The notes under the pieces: model-generated
What the model was told of the DNA's origin: nothing
What the model saw: the letters and a program-made list of their open reading frames with translations, nothing else
Database searches by the model: none
From: Rhizobium sp. NLR16a
Lineage (GTDB): Bacteria; Pseudomonadota; Alphaproteobacteria; Rhizobiales; Rhizobiaceae
Assembly: GCF_017948245.1 (NCBI RefSeq)
Contig: NZ_CP072865.1
Location: forward strand, 1,141,501 to 1,205,500
Length of the DNA stretch: 64,000 nucleotides
Direction: 5' to 3'
Translations under genes and position numbers: made by a program
Shown here: positions 26,853-36,084 of the stretch, in pieces
How the letters are laid out: every line of letters starts with the position of its first letter
Numbering within the stretch: position 1 is the stretch's first letter

Positions 26853-26900
26853 CATCTCCCCTCCTTGCGGGGGAGATGTCCGGCAGGACAGAGGGGGTGC
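26853..26900. repeat. RIME-like palindrome
   Basis: CATCTCCCC (26853-26861) pairs with GGGGAGATG (26870-26878), followed by CCGGCAGGACAGAGGGGG. The last part also occurs at 51728-51749 as a fragment, and the outer arms of the element at 38764-38938 are related. It resembles the Rhizobium intergenic mosaic elements. Confidence 0.6.
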
Positions 26901-27026
26901 CACGCGGCACGCCCATCCACTCCCACCTGAAATAGGCATCCCAGTCGCACAACGCCACTATACAGCAACGGCAACGTACAAGGATGAGGAGCGCGTTGGA
27001 GGATGCCGCGCCGAAGCTCAAGAGAG

Positions 27027-27073
27027 CCTCATCCTGAGGTCCCCGCAGGGGCCTCGAAGGGCGAGGCGGGTGC
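27027..27073. repeat. dispersed intergenic palindrome, copy 4
   Basis: CCTCATCCTGAGG-TCCCCGCAGGGG-CCTCGAAGGGCGAGG: three consecutive small hairpins, a reverse-oriented relative of the copies at 3682 and 49411. Confidence 0.6.
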
Positions 27074-27160
27074 GCCAAGGCTGGATGGATGCAAAGGAAC
27101 AGCGTTGGGGAAAACGAGCGGTTCCTGGAGGAGCATCTGTGCACAACTGTCGCTGCGCGA

Positions 27161-29128
27161 TTACTCCCCGCCTTCCGTCAGCGCATCCCTGACGATCGCA
27201 TAATAACCGGCAAGCTCGGGAATATCGGCAGACAGCTTGTCGAAGACCGGGTCCGACGGGGCGAGCGTGGCGGAATATTTGGCGTCGATGAAGGCCTGGT
27301 GGGCGGCCAGCGCTTTGGCGTCGGCTTTGTGAACGACGGTGAAGACGGGTGAGGGGGCGGTGCGGCCCTTGACGATGATGCGGTCGAGTTCGACGACGAT
27401 ATAGGTGTCAGCGACCAGCCTGGCGGTTTCTTCTCCGAGCAGCAGCGCCACGCCGTAATTCTTCGATGCGCCTTCAAGGCGGGAGGCGAGGTTGACGCTG
27501 TCGCCGAGGCAGGAATAGTCGAAGCGGCGGGTCGAGCCCATGTTGCCGACGATGCATTCGCCGGTGTTGATGCCGACGCCCATCTTCAAAACATGCGGCT
27601 TGCGGCCGAGTGCAGCCGCCTCCCGCTCCAGCTGCCCGTTCAGCCGGGAAATCGCCGACTGCATGGCGAGCGAGGCGCGCACGGCGTGAAGCGCATGGTC
27701 GGGGTCGTCGAGCGGCGCATTCCAGAAGGCCATGATGCAGTCGCCCATATATTTGTCGATCGTGCCGCCGTGATCCATCACCACGTCTGAAAGCGGCGTC
27801 AGCAGACGGTTGATCAGGCCGGTCAGCTGCTCCGGATCGTCCTTCAGCGTCTCGGCGATCGTGGTGAAGCCGCGTACGTCCGAGAACAGCACCGAAAGCG
27901 TGCGCCGCTCGCCGCCGAGCCTCAGCTGCGACGGGTCACTCGACAGGCGCTTGACAAGATCAGGCGAGATGTATTGGGCGAAGGCGCGGGTGATCTGACG
28001 CTTGTTGCGGCGCTCCTCGGCGAAATCGAAGGCGGCCTGGGCGAAGACGACGGAGATATAGGCGACGGTCGGGCCGAGCGGTGAAACGAAGACATGGGTA
28101 AGTCGGATGCCGGCGGCACTGACGGCCGCGAAGGCGAGGAGCGCCGCCGCACTGTTCACCACCGTCAGCCAGCCCGTTGAGCGCCAGACGGTGGCGGCGG
28201 CAAGCAGCACCGATACCAGGATGCAGGCGGCAACCGTCGGCAGCCGGCCCTCGGCGATCGATAGGCCGCCGCGGATATTGTCGTAGATCGTCGCCTGGAT
28301 TTCGACGCCGGAGACCAGCTTGCCGGTGTGAACTGTATAGGGTGTGGCGAAGGCATCGACACCGCCCTTGTCGATGGCAGGTGCGTTCTGCAGGCTTAAG
28401 CCGACGAGCACGACGCGGTCCTTGAAGTAGCCCGGCGGCAACAGGTTCTTCGGGTCAAGCGCCTGGTAATAGGAGACTGTGGGATAGCTGCGGGCCGGGC
28501 CGAAGGATTGGATAAGCCGGCCAGCCGGCAGCGCTTCGGGCGCCACGCCCGAGACCTTTGCTAGCATCGCCGCGAAGCCATCCTCATAGCCCGGGATGCG
28601 CCGGAAGATGCCGTCGCCGCTCAGATCGATCGAGGCGATGCCGGTGACGGCGCCCGCTTCGATCATTTGCGGCAGGGGTGTCGCGCGGATCAGTTGCGAG
28701 GCCTGCGGCGTCTCGATCAGTGTCTCGTCGCCGGCCAGCACCACATCGGGGCCGACCGCCCTGGTGATCGCCGCGTCATTATCAGATGTAGAGGGTTCGG
28801 CCATGATGATATCGAGGCCGATCACGCGGGCGCCGGCGGCGCGCAGTTGGCTGATGAGCTCGGCATGCAGGCTGCGCGGCCAGGGCCACTGCGCATTGAT
28901 ATCGGCAAGCGAGGGTTCGTCGATCGCCACTATGACGGGTCCGCCGGGTGGCGGACGGGGGTCGTCGACGGTCGAGAGATAGTCGAAGCTTCTGAGCTCC
29001 AGCAGCAACCAGGCGGGCAGGCGCGACAGGAGCAAGATGGCGATCAGCGTGGTCAGCGATAGCACCAGCAGCCTGAGATGGCGGCTCCTGGTCTGCCTGG
29101 CCTGCAGGGGCTTGTCCCGCACCCGCAT
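27161..29128 (-). CDS. CHASE2-domain class III nucleotide cyclase
   Basis: 655 residues. TM1 (about 21-42), a periplasmic CHASE2 sensor (about 45-290, with VIVAIDEPSLADINAQWPWPR), three TM helices (about 297-370), then a class III cyclase domain (about 405-595). Metal-binding Asp417 (FSDVRGFT) and Asp463 (KYMGD), Lys459, Asn546 and the transition-state Arg550 are present. The position that is Asp or Thr in classical adenylate cyclases is Ser539 (YSCLGD). It should make a cyclic nucleotide, most likely cAMP. Its ATG overlaps the stop of the FecR-barrel gene by one base (TGATG), so the two are coupled. Confidence 0.92.
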   Translation of the reverse strand: MRVRDKPLQARQTRSRHLRLLVLSLTTLIAILLLSRLPAWLLLELRSFDYLSTVDDPRPPPGGPVIVAIDEPSLADINAQWPWPRSLHAELISQLRAAGARVIGLDIIMAEPSTSDNDAAITRAVGPDVVLAGDETLIETPQASQLIRATPLPQMIEAGAVTGIASIDLSGDGIFRRIPGYEDGFAAMLAKVSGVAPEALPAGRLIQSFGPARSYPTVSYYQALDPKNLLPPGYFKDRVVLVGLSLQNAPAIDKGGVDAFATPYTVHTGKLVSGVEIQATIYDNIRGGLSIAEGRLPTVAACILVSVLLAAATVWRSTGWLTVVNSAAALLAFAAVSAAGIRLTHVFVSPLGPTVAYISVVFAQAAFDFAEERRNKRQITRAFAQYISPDLVKRLSSDPSQLRLGGERRTLSVLFSDVRGFTTIAETLKDDPEQLTGLINRLLTPLSDVVMDHGGTIDKYMGDCIMAFWNAPLDDPDHALHAVRASLAMQSAISRLNGQLEREAAALGRKPHVLKMGVGINTGECIVGNMGSTRRFDYSCLGDSVNLASRLEGASKNYGVALLLGEETARLVADTYIVVELDRIIVKGRTAPSPVFTVVHKADAKALAAHQAFIDAKYSATLAPSDPVFDKLSADIPELAGYYAIVRDALTEGGE

Positions 29129-32100
29129 CAGAAGCGGACTTTGAGGGTGCCCTTGAACGCGCGGCCCCAGCCGGGCACGCCGGGCGTGATCTCGAAGTCC
29201 TCGTCGAGCAGATTATAGGCGGCCGCTTCCAGCTCCATGCGCTTGTCGAAGGGCTCCCAGACCAAGTGGGCGTCGAGGCTCCAATAATCGTCGAGTTTGG
29301 TGCCGAACCGATCGCCGTCGCGCTCGCCGATATAGTTGGCGGCAACCGTCGCCTTGACCTTGGCTTCGTTGACCCAGGTCAGCGCAATCTGTCCTGAATT
29401 CTGCGGTATGAAGGGAAGGGGGCCGCCGTAGATCGGTTCGAGCGGATCCCTGTTTTCCGAATCCATGTAGGCGTAGGTGGCGGAAAGGCCGAAACCATGG
29501 CCGAGCACGACGTTGGCGGTGACGGCAGCGCGATCGATGCGGCCGCGCGAGATCGGCAGACTCGTATCCGAGGGCAGCGAGATGAGCGGAAAATCGATCG
29601 AGAAATCATGCAGTTCCTGATGCTGGTACTCCACTGACGTGAAGAAACGGTCGGTCCATTCGGCATCCCACTGGAGGGCGACCGTATCCGTATAGCCTTG
29701 CAGATTGTTCGAAAACTGGTTCGCCTGCAGCCCAAGTACGCCGATCGGGGAAAGAGTCGGCACGGTGGTATCAAAGCTCTGACGCATGAAGGCAGCACGC
29801 AGCCAATGGTTTTCAACCGGCGCCCAGGCGAGACCGAAGCGCGGCTCCAGCCGGCTGATATCAATGCCGTCCCCCTCCATGCGCGTGGCGAACAAGGCGT
29901 ATTCGCCCTTGAGATCGGGCGTGATCTCATGCAGCACATCGACATAGGCGCGGCCGATATCGATGGTATTCTCGGTACGATCGGGAGGAGCTGTCAAGCC
30001 CAGGAGCGTCGTATCGACGCTGCTGCTGGCATCCATCCAGCCGCCTTCGATGCCGTAGCGAAATGTCAAAGGTCCGGCACCTATGGAATGGCTCAAAGCG
30101 CCGATATAGGTATGAGATTCGATCTCCTGAGTGACGTTGGTAAAGGGAATGACGAAGGGAACCCCTGCGCCGATAAACACCGGGTCCACGTCGACATCAA
30201 GCGCGCTGTTCGTGGTCGATTTGCTTCCTGAATAAAGCAACGCTCCATTCAACACGTTTTCATAGGCAAACGTATGGCTCCAGCCGATGCCGGCATATGT
30301 GGTTTCTCGTGCGGTCTGCTCTGTTGTGTAGAGAGGCAGCGCGATAGGGACACGGAACAGGAGTTCCATGAACCCGGTGTTTGAGGACAACGCATTCAGG
30401 GTTCCATCGTTCTTGCCATGGTTGACGAAGGCTACTACGCGATCGTCAGGCGTGACTGTTGCCGTCAGATAACCGTTGGCGCCCAGCAGCTTGTTATCCG
30501 TCTGGACACCGCCGAAATCCCGGTAGTCGCGGTCGAGCGCCAGTTCTTCCCAGGTCAGATTGCCGTAGAAGCTGATCGGGATCGTCGCGTTTGAATAGCC
30601 TTGGATATCGGCTTCGCCGATGCGCCTTGTATGGCCGTCGACACTGTTGATGCCGCCGCCGAGCGAGCCTTCGATGAAGGGCACGTCGAATAGGGTTGCC
30701 GAGCGCGAGCGGCCGGAGAGCATGTGCGGAGAGATCAGCAGGCCCTGGATGAAGGATGAGTAGCTCGACGCGTTGCCGCGGTTCTGGATGATATTGTCGT
30801 CGCTGAAGTTCGTCGCGTTGACGAAAGGAAAGATGCTGCCCTTGATCGACTGATCGATATAGCCGCTGCCTTGGAAGGGATCGAAAACCGCATCGCCGTA
30901 ATAGCGGCCCCAGGCATCCAGCCCCTGGAGCCGGAAGGCGTCGTTCAGCGTCGAGCCGGCGCTCGCATTGGCGCCGAGGCCGCTGTAATCGCCGCCGCGG
31001 GCGCGCGAGCGGCGCAGGAACTCCTGCGCGTTGCGGATCGCGCCGTCGGCGTCGTAATCGTCGATATCGACGGCAGTGCGGAATGCCGAGATAGCCGGAT
31101 CGTTCTTGTCGAGGCGGTCGGCATTGTCGAGTGCCTGCTGGGATGGAATGCGGTCGCCCTTTTCGTAATGGGCGGCAGCGAGCATCAACTGCGACTGCGA
31201 ATGCGCCGGATTGGCCGTGCTGGCGGCAAGCAGATCTTGCAATGCTTTGTCGCGCTCGCCGGTCTGCAGGTAATAGCGGCCGCGGGCGAGCAGGACGAGA
31301 TCGAAGGATGGATCGAGGGCGATTGCCGTATCGATCTCGCGCTTGGCCTCCTTCATCCGCCCCTGGTCGAGATAGAGGATTGCCAAGTTCGCGTGCAGCA
31401 GCGGGTCCTGCGGATCGAGCTCGATCGCCTTCTTGAAGGCCTTTTCCGCTTCGCCATTGGCGTCGCGCGAACTCTCCAGCAGGCCGAGCGAATTCAGCGT
31501 GCCTGATGCGCCGGGGGCAAGTGCTATGGCGCGGTTCAGATCGGCAAGCGCGCCGTTGATGTCGCTCTGATAAACCACCTTGTAGCTCGCGCGAGCGGAG
31601 AGCGCCATCGGATGGTCGGGGTCGAGCGCCAGCGAGCGTTCGATCGCCTCCTTCATTTGTTCGCGGTCGTCGGTGAGCTGCGCCAGCTGGGCGCGGACCG
31701 CCGGCAGGGTCGGATCGTCGGGATAGCGCTGTTCGGCTTTCTTGATGATCTCGAGAGCTGCGCGCGGGTTTTGCAGGAAGCCGGCCGTATAGGCCTGCAT
31801 GATGGCGCCGTAGGGGCCGGTGGTATTGGCCGGCGGCGGTTCGGCATGCTTCGGATCGGCAAGCGAGCGGGCGAAATAGGCGCCATATTGCGCCATGTTG
31901 CGGCGTGTCGGATCGAGATGCGGCAGGGCCCTCTGGAAGAGCTTGGCGGCATCGCCATAGCGCTTTTCAGAGCCGGCGATGGTGGCGTCGATCAGGTCGA
32001 TGCGGGCCTGCTGGGCTGCCGTCAGCTTGCGGCCGCGGATATTCTCTAGTGTTGCGGCTGCGGCCTGGCGTCCGTCGAAGGCGCTCTGCACTTCGGCGAG

Positions 32101-32844
32101 TTCCAGCCAGTCTTCGGTGGTGCGGCGCTCCGGCGGCAGCGCCAGCAGGCGGCGGCGCTCCGTCGCCATGCGGTCGGCCCGCAATGGCGAGGTCGGCATC
32201 AGGTCGAAGCCGTCGCGCAGGTCCAGATAGAAGAGCATCTGCTCGCGGTCGTCGGGATTGACGCTGATGATCTTGTGCGGCGCCTGGCCGATGGTGGCGA
32301 CTGCCCCTTCACCCTCGCTGACCTCGACGCTGCCCTGCGGGTTGGAGAGCGCCACGCGGCCTTCGAGCACGATCATCGAGGTCTTGGCGCCCTCGACAGT
32401 CATCGTCCAGTCGGTGCCGCGGATCGCGGCGGCGGCGGCCGGTGTTTCCACGGTCAGGCCCTGGCCGCCGCGCTCTGCGCGTGCCCAGATGGTGCCGGAT
32501 TGGAGATTGAGCACCGTATCGCCGCTTGCGGCCATCTTCTTGACTTGCAGGGAGGAATTGCGGCCGAGTCGCACCTGCGTATGATCGGAAAAGACGATGG
32601 CGAGCTGGCCATTGGCATTGGTGCGCAGCACGTCGCCAGTCAACAGATCCTGGTTGATGTCAACGACGCGCCAGTCCGACACGTCGATGAATCGCACTTC
32701 CTCGCCGGTCTTTCGGGCGATCACCGAGCCGGCGACCGGCGTGGCGCGCGGCACGGGATCAGCCATCGCCGGCAGCCCGAAACCGGGCACGGCAAACGCA
32801 AGCGCCATCCCGATGCGACAGATGTTACTGGAATAACCCCGCAT
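29128..32844 (-). CDS. FecR-TPR-outer-membrane beta-barrel fusion
   Basis: 1238 residues. A signal peptide (to about residue 30, GLPAMADP) is followed by a FecR domain (about 50-170: LRTNANGQLAIVFSDHTQVR, AAAIRGTDWTMTVEG). Tandem TPR repeats come next (about 260-620: EKAFKKAIELDPQDPLLHAN). The C-terminal half (about 680-1238) is an amphipathic beta-barrel of the TonB-receptor/porin type that ends in Phe (KGTLKVRF), the outer-membrane signature. No plug domain is seen. Probably an outer-membrane protein with a periplasmic sensing part that works with the coupled CHASE2 cyclase. Start at ATG 32844 (signal peptide). Confidence 0.85.
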   Translation of the reverse strand: MRGYSSNICRIGMALAFAVPGFGLPAMADPVPRATPVAGSVIARKTGEEVRFIDVSDWRVVDINQDLLTGDVLRTNANGQLAIVFSDHTQVRLGRNSSLQVKKMAASGDTVLNLQSGTIWARAERGGQGLTVETPAAAAAIRGTDWTMTVEGAKTSMIVLEGRVALSNPQGSVEVSEGEGAVATIGQAPHKIISVNPDDREQMLFYLDLRDGFDLMPTSPLRADRMATERRRLLALPPERRTTEDWLELAEVQSAFDGRQAAAATLENIRGRKLTAAQQARIDLIDATIAGSEKRYGDAAKLFQRALPHLDPTRRNMAQYGAYFARSLADPKHAEPPPANTTGPYGAIMQAYTAGFLQNPRAALEIIKKAEQRYPDDPTLPAVRAQLAQLTDDREQMKEAIERSLALDPDHPMALSARASYKVVYQSDINGALADLNRAIALAPGASGTLNSLGLLESSRDANGEAEKAFKKAIELDPQDPLLHANLAILYLDQGRMKEAKREIDTAIALDPSFDLVLLARGRYYLQTGERDKALQDLLAASTANPAHSQSQLMLAAAHYEKGDRIPSQQALDNADRLDKNDPAISAFRTAVDIDDYDADGAIRNAQEFLRRSRARGGDYSGLGANASAGSTLNDAFRLQGLDAWGRYYGDAVFDPFQGSGYIDQSIKGSIFPFVNATNFSDDNIIQNRGNASSYSSFIQGLLISPHMLSGRSRSATLFDVPFIEGSLGGGINSVDGHTRRIGEADIQGYSNATIPISFYGNLTWEELALDRDYRDFGGVQTDNKLLGANGYLTATVTPDDRVVAFVNHGKNDGTLNALSSNTGFMELLFRVPIALPLYTTEQTARETTYAGIGWSHTFAYENVLNGALLYSGSKSTTNSALDVDVDPVFIGAGVPFVIPFTNVTQEIESHTYIGALSHSIGAGPLTFRYGIEGGWMDASSSVDTTLLGLTAPPDRTENTIDIGRAYVDVLHEITPDLKGEYALFATRMEGDGIDISRLEPRFGLAWAPVENHWLRAAFMRQSFDTTVPTLSPIGVLGLQANQFSNNLQGYTDTVALQWDAEWTDRFFTSVEYQHQELHDFSIDFPLISLPSDTSLPISRGRIDRAAVTANVVLGHGFGLSATYAYMDSENRDPLEPIYGGPLPFIPQNSGQIALTWVNEAKVKATVAANYIGERDGDRFGTKLDDYWSLDAHLVWEPFDKRMELEAAAYNLLDEDFEITPGVPGWGRAFKGTLKVRF

Positions 32845-32974
32845 GTCCTCGACCCCATACCCCGCTTCCCCTTTGTCCGCGTAGAGTGGAAAAGTCAAGC
32901 ATGTTGCACACGTGTTCTTGCTTTCGCCGAGGAGTGTAATATCAGGGAAACACTTTGGGGTATGGAGTATTCAG
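32845..32974. promoter_or_regulatory. divergent control region of FecR-barrel and effector-like genes
   Basis: 130 bp between the two starts. Contains the palindrome ACACGTGT (32908-32915) inside GTTGCACACGTGTTC. It probably carries both promoters. Confidence 0.35.
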
Positions 32975-33514
32975 GTGAGCGAGTTTGAAAATGCCACTGA
33001 GGTAATGCTGAGCAATCCCTCAAGCGGGGACGTCAGCACCGAGTATTTCGATCATATCAAGAAAATCAACGACATATTTTATGATCAGATCAAGATATCC
33101 GATCAGAAGGCCGCCTATATCTTTACTTTCATGCTTGCCTTTCTGGTGAGTTCCAGCGAGGTGCGGGCCGTCTTCAGCCTGGGGCGCTACACAGGCGGCA
33201 CGCCGGGCAGCATACTGTTTTCCGGCCTGCTTGCCGCAGCCTCGGTCTTCTCCATCCTGTCGGCGATTCTTGTCGTGCTGCCGCGGCGTCTCGGCGCCTC
33301 CACCTCGCTGTTCTGGGGCTCTTGGCCCAAGCATCGCGACATGTTCTTCGAGGCCGCTGTTCGCCGTGACGAGCGCTACCTCTTCGACCAATATTTTGAA
33401 AACGCCAACATCCTCTCTGCCATCGCCTGCAACAAATATCGCTGCGTCACCTTCGCCTTTCGTGGCTTGATGGTGAGCGTGATCGCCTATGTCTTGCTTT
33501 TGATTGCCGGGTGA
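32975..33514 (+). CDS. Pycsar effector-like (DUF5706) three-helix membrane protein
   Basis: 179 residues from GTG 32975 (GGAG 8 bases upstream). Soluble N-terminal helix ending in KISDQKAAYIFTF, TM1 (about 46-62), TM2 (about 79-103, SILSAILVVLPRR), a cytoplasmic segment with LFWGSWPKHRDMFF and DQYFENANILSAIACNKYR, and TM3 (about 160-178). The SDQKA before TM1, the VLPRR end of TM2 and the NILSxIxxNKYR helix match the Pycsar effector family (PycTM), membrane proteins triggered by cyclic pyrimidines. The call rests on this pattern only. It is divergent from the FecR-barrel/cyclase operon. Confidence 0.6.
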   Translation: MSEFENATEVMLSNPSSGDVSTEYFDHIKKINDIFYDQIKISDQKAAYIFTFMLAFLVSSSEVRAVFSLGRYTGGTPGSILFSGLLAAASVFSILSAILVVLPRRLGASTSLFWGSWPKHRDMFFEAAVRRDERYLFDQYFENANILSAIACNKYRCVTFAFRGLMVSVIAYVLLLIAG

Positions 33515-33568
33515 GGGTGAGGCGGCGATGCCAGGGATGCGGGGCGCGCCGAGGCGCGCCCTGATCAT

Positions 33569-34057
33569 TCAATCTTCGACTTCGAGGACGAACTCGATCT
33601 CGATCGGCACACCTAAGGGCAGGCTGGCGACGCCGAGGACGACGCGGCCGGAGAGTCTTTCCTCGCCGAAGACCTGGAGCAGCATTTCGGATGCTCCATC
33701 AGCGACCTTCGGGTGGTCGCGGAAATCGCCTTCGGTGGCGATATAGACGCCGAGCTTGACGACCCTGACGACCCTGTCCAGCGAGCCGAGGTACTCTCTG
33801 GCGGCGGCGAGGGCGCTGAGCGTCGCCGTTTCGGCTGCCTTCCTGCCGTCTTCGGCCGTCAGCGTACCGCCGACGCGGCCGATATAGCGCGGTTTGCGGT
33901 CGATGACCGGCAGCATGCCGCTGAAGAAGACCAGCTTGCCTGTCCGGATCGCCTCGACATAGGCCCCGAAGGGCGTCGGCGGCGGGGGAAGCGTGATGCC
34001 GAGGTCCTGCAGCCGCCGTTCCGCGCTGGCTGCCTGCACTTTTCGATGGTTTACCAT
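33569..34057 (-). CDS. RidA/YjgF family protein
   Basis: 162 residues of the Rid superfamily: GAYVEAIRTGKLVFFSGMLP, VGGTLTAEDGRKAAETATL, LDRVVRVVKLGVYIATEGDF. The Arg that RidA uses to deaminate enamines is replaced in this longer subgroup, so activity is uncertain. Its ATG lies 7 bp inside the end of the upstream SDR gene, so the two are co-translated. Confidence 0.85.
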   Translation of the reverse strand: MVNHRKVQAASAERRLQDLGITLPPPPTPFGAYVEAIRTGKLVFFSGMLPVIDRKPRYIGRVGGTLTAEDGRKAAETATLSALAAAREYLGSLDRVVRVVKLGVYIATEGDFRDHPKVADGASEMLLQVFGEERLSGRVVLGVASLPLGVPIEIEFVLEVED

Positions 34058-34776
34058 TTGCCCAGATGTGCTCCGCCGTCGACGTGCAGCACCTCCCCGG
34101 TGATACGCGGGGCTTCCGTCAGGAAGAGGACCGCTTCGACGATCTCATCGACATTTGAAATGCCAGCTATCGGCGACAGCGTGCTCAGGAAATCCTTCGG
34201 ATTGTCCTTGTGCAGCGGCGTGTCCACGACACCGGGAGCCACGATATTGAAGCGAATTTTCTCGTTCGCATATTCCATCGCCAAGTTCTTGGAGATCGCG
34301 TTGATGCCGCCTTTCGTCATCATCGACACCGAAGCGGAGAAGCCGGCGATCGGATGATCGGTCAATGGCGTCGTGATGCTGACGACGCTGCCGCCTGACT
34401 TCTGTGCGCGCATCTGTCTGACGGCCAGTTGGGTCAGATGGATGAAACCTTCGAGATTGGTCGAAGACAACGTCCTGAAATCCGTCATCGTGAAATCGAC
34501 AAACGGCTTGGCCAAGAAGATGCCGGCATTGTTGACGAGCGCGTCGATCGAGCCGAAACGGTCGATCGCGGTTTTGGCCACGTGGGCCGCAGTCTCGGGA
34601 TCGCCGATGTCGCCGTCGACGAGGGCCAGCCTGTCGGAAGCCGTGAGAGAATCCGACGCGCTGACCTGGCGGGAGGTGGCGACGACGTTGTAGCCGCGTT
34701 CGACGAAGGCATTGACGAGGCCTGCTCCGATACCCTGGGAGGCCCCGGTAATGATGACTGTCTTTTGCTTGGTCAT
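34051..34776 (-). CDS. SDR family oxidoreductase lacking the catalytic Tyr
   Basis: 241 residues, classical SDR: NAD(P) motif GASQGIG, NNAG as LVNNAGIF, and APGVVDTPL near the C terminus; it ends VLHVDGGAHLGKW. In the active-site helix the usual YxxxK reads SMMTK (SVSMMTKGGINAISKNLAMEYA), so the catalytic Tyr is a Ser. The start is ATG 34776, with GGAG 8 bases upstream, rather than the ATG four codons earlier. It is divergent from a LysR gene that probably controls it, and overlaps the RidA gene. Confidence 0.88.
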   Translation of the reverse strand: MTKQKTVIITGASQGIGAGLVNAFVERGYNVVATSRQVSASDSLTASDRLALVDGDIGDPETAAHVAKTAIDRFGSIDALVNNAGIFLAKPFVDFTMTDFRTLSSTNLEGFIHLTQLAVRQMRAQKSGGSVVSITTPLTDHPIAGFSASVSMMTKGGINAISKNLAMEYANEKIRFNIVAPGVVDTPLHKDNPKDFLSTLSPIAGISNVDEIVEAVLFLTEAPRITGEVLHVDGGAHLGKW

Positions 34777-34962
34777 GTTGAACTCCATTAATCTGGTTCG
34801 GGCAACACGAGCCTTGCGAGGGCGGGTCGCTCGAGATGGGCCGGCGCCTTAGCGCCGGCCATCGGTTGGTGTGTTTTCGCAAGGTGAATATGGCGAAAAC
34901 CCTATTGCTCGATTAGATGGAAATATCTGGATTCTCTTTTGCAATGATGCAAAAGTGAAGGC

Positions 34963-35865
34963 ATGGCGGACCTCAACGACATCGCTGTTTTCGTAAAGGT
35001 GGCGCAGTACGGGAGTTTCAGCCGTGCGGCCCATTCCCTCGGCATGCCCGTTTCAACCGTCAGTCGGAAGGTGACATCGTTAGAAGAACAGCTCGGTGTG
35101 ACGCTCATCCAGCGCACGACGCGTAAGCTCAGTCTTACCGCGCAGGGGCAGGCCTATTACAATAGGTGCAGCGAGCCGCTCGCTCATCTCGTGGACGCCG
35201 AGCAGGCTCTTACGAAAACGCAAAGAAAGCCGGAGGGATTGTTGAAGATCTCCGTTCCGGTGATCTTCGGGCAGGAACCCTTCTACGAATTCGTCTCCTG
35301 TTTTCTGAAGATCTATCCCGATATTCAAATCGATCTTTTCGTCACCAATCTGTTTCTTGATCTGATCGCCGAAAATATCGACCTCGCCATCCGTTTCGGC
35401 GAGCTGAAGGACTCCTCCATCGTCGCGCAACGGCTCGGCAAGAGCGTCCGATATCTCGTCGCCGCACCCAGCTATTTCGAAGGCCGGGCGCTTCCTTCGA
35501 AGCCGGAGGACCTTAGGGATCATGATTGCGTGCTCCTGAACGGCCGCAACGGCGAAGGGGAGTGGCATCTGGTCAGCGGTCGGCGAGCGATCGACGTCCG
35601 TGTTAAGGGGCCGGTCTCCAGCCGGGATTTTGATGCAGTCAGCGCCTTTACCTATCGCGGCCACGGAATCGGGCTGCTGCCCTCGACCTATTGCGACGAC
35701 GAAATCCGGAGAGGTGAGCTCATCCGCCTGCTGCCCGACTGGTCGTCGGAGGAAATCTTCGTACATGCCGTATACCCCACCCGGCGCTTCCTGCCCTTGC
35801 GCCTTCAGGTCTTTCTGGAAGCGCTGAAGACATGGAAAAGCCCATTGTGGTTGCCGCTCCACTGA
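34963..35865 (+). CDS. LysR family transcriptional regulator
   Basis: 300 residues: winged-helix N terminus (LNDIAVFVKVAQYGSFSRAAHSLGMPVSTVSRKVTSLE) and a PBP2 effector domain of the CrgA-like type (GLLKISVPVIFGQEPFY). It is transcribed away from the SDR-RidA unit with a 186-bp gap, the classical LysR arrangement, so it likely regulates that operon. The effector is unknown. Confidence 0.92.
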   Translation: MADLNDIAVFVKVAQYGSFSRAAHSLGMPVSTVSRKVTSLEEQLGVTLIQRTTRKLSLTAQGQAYYNRCSEPLAHLVDAEQALTKTQRKPEGLLKISVPVIFGQEPFYEFVSCFLKIYPDIQIDLFVTNLFLDLIAENIDLAIRFGELKDSSIVAQRLGKSVRYLVAAPSYFEGRALPSKPEDLRDHDCVLLNGRNGEGEWHLVSGRRAIDVRVKGPVSSRDFDAVSAFTYRGHGIGLLPSTYCDDEIRRGELIRLLPDWSSEEIFVHAVYPTRRFLPLRLQVFLEALKTWKSPLWLPLH

Positions 35866-36084
35866 ATGCGGGATGGCATAAGGGACAGATGTCCCATAGC
35901 AGGCCTGACATAAGGCCCGGGAATACGCCAAACGAGCACTCACAGGCGCCACGATTTCGACACCCTCAATTTGGCGCGCCTGGCGCTTTGTCATCACTGA
36001 AAATTGAAACCGCCGGCGCGTCCGAGCACCCGCACCTCCGCAAGCTGTGTTACAGTTTCTTCGCTTCCTGACGAGGATTTGCCG

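Larger units (their letters stand above)
26815..27160. other. gene-free, repeat-rich region
   Basis: Made of a RIME-like hairpin (26853-26900), a copy of the GGAGGATGCCGCGCC unit (26995) and palindrome copy 4 (27027-27073). No credible gene on either strand. Confidence 0.5.
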
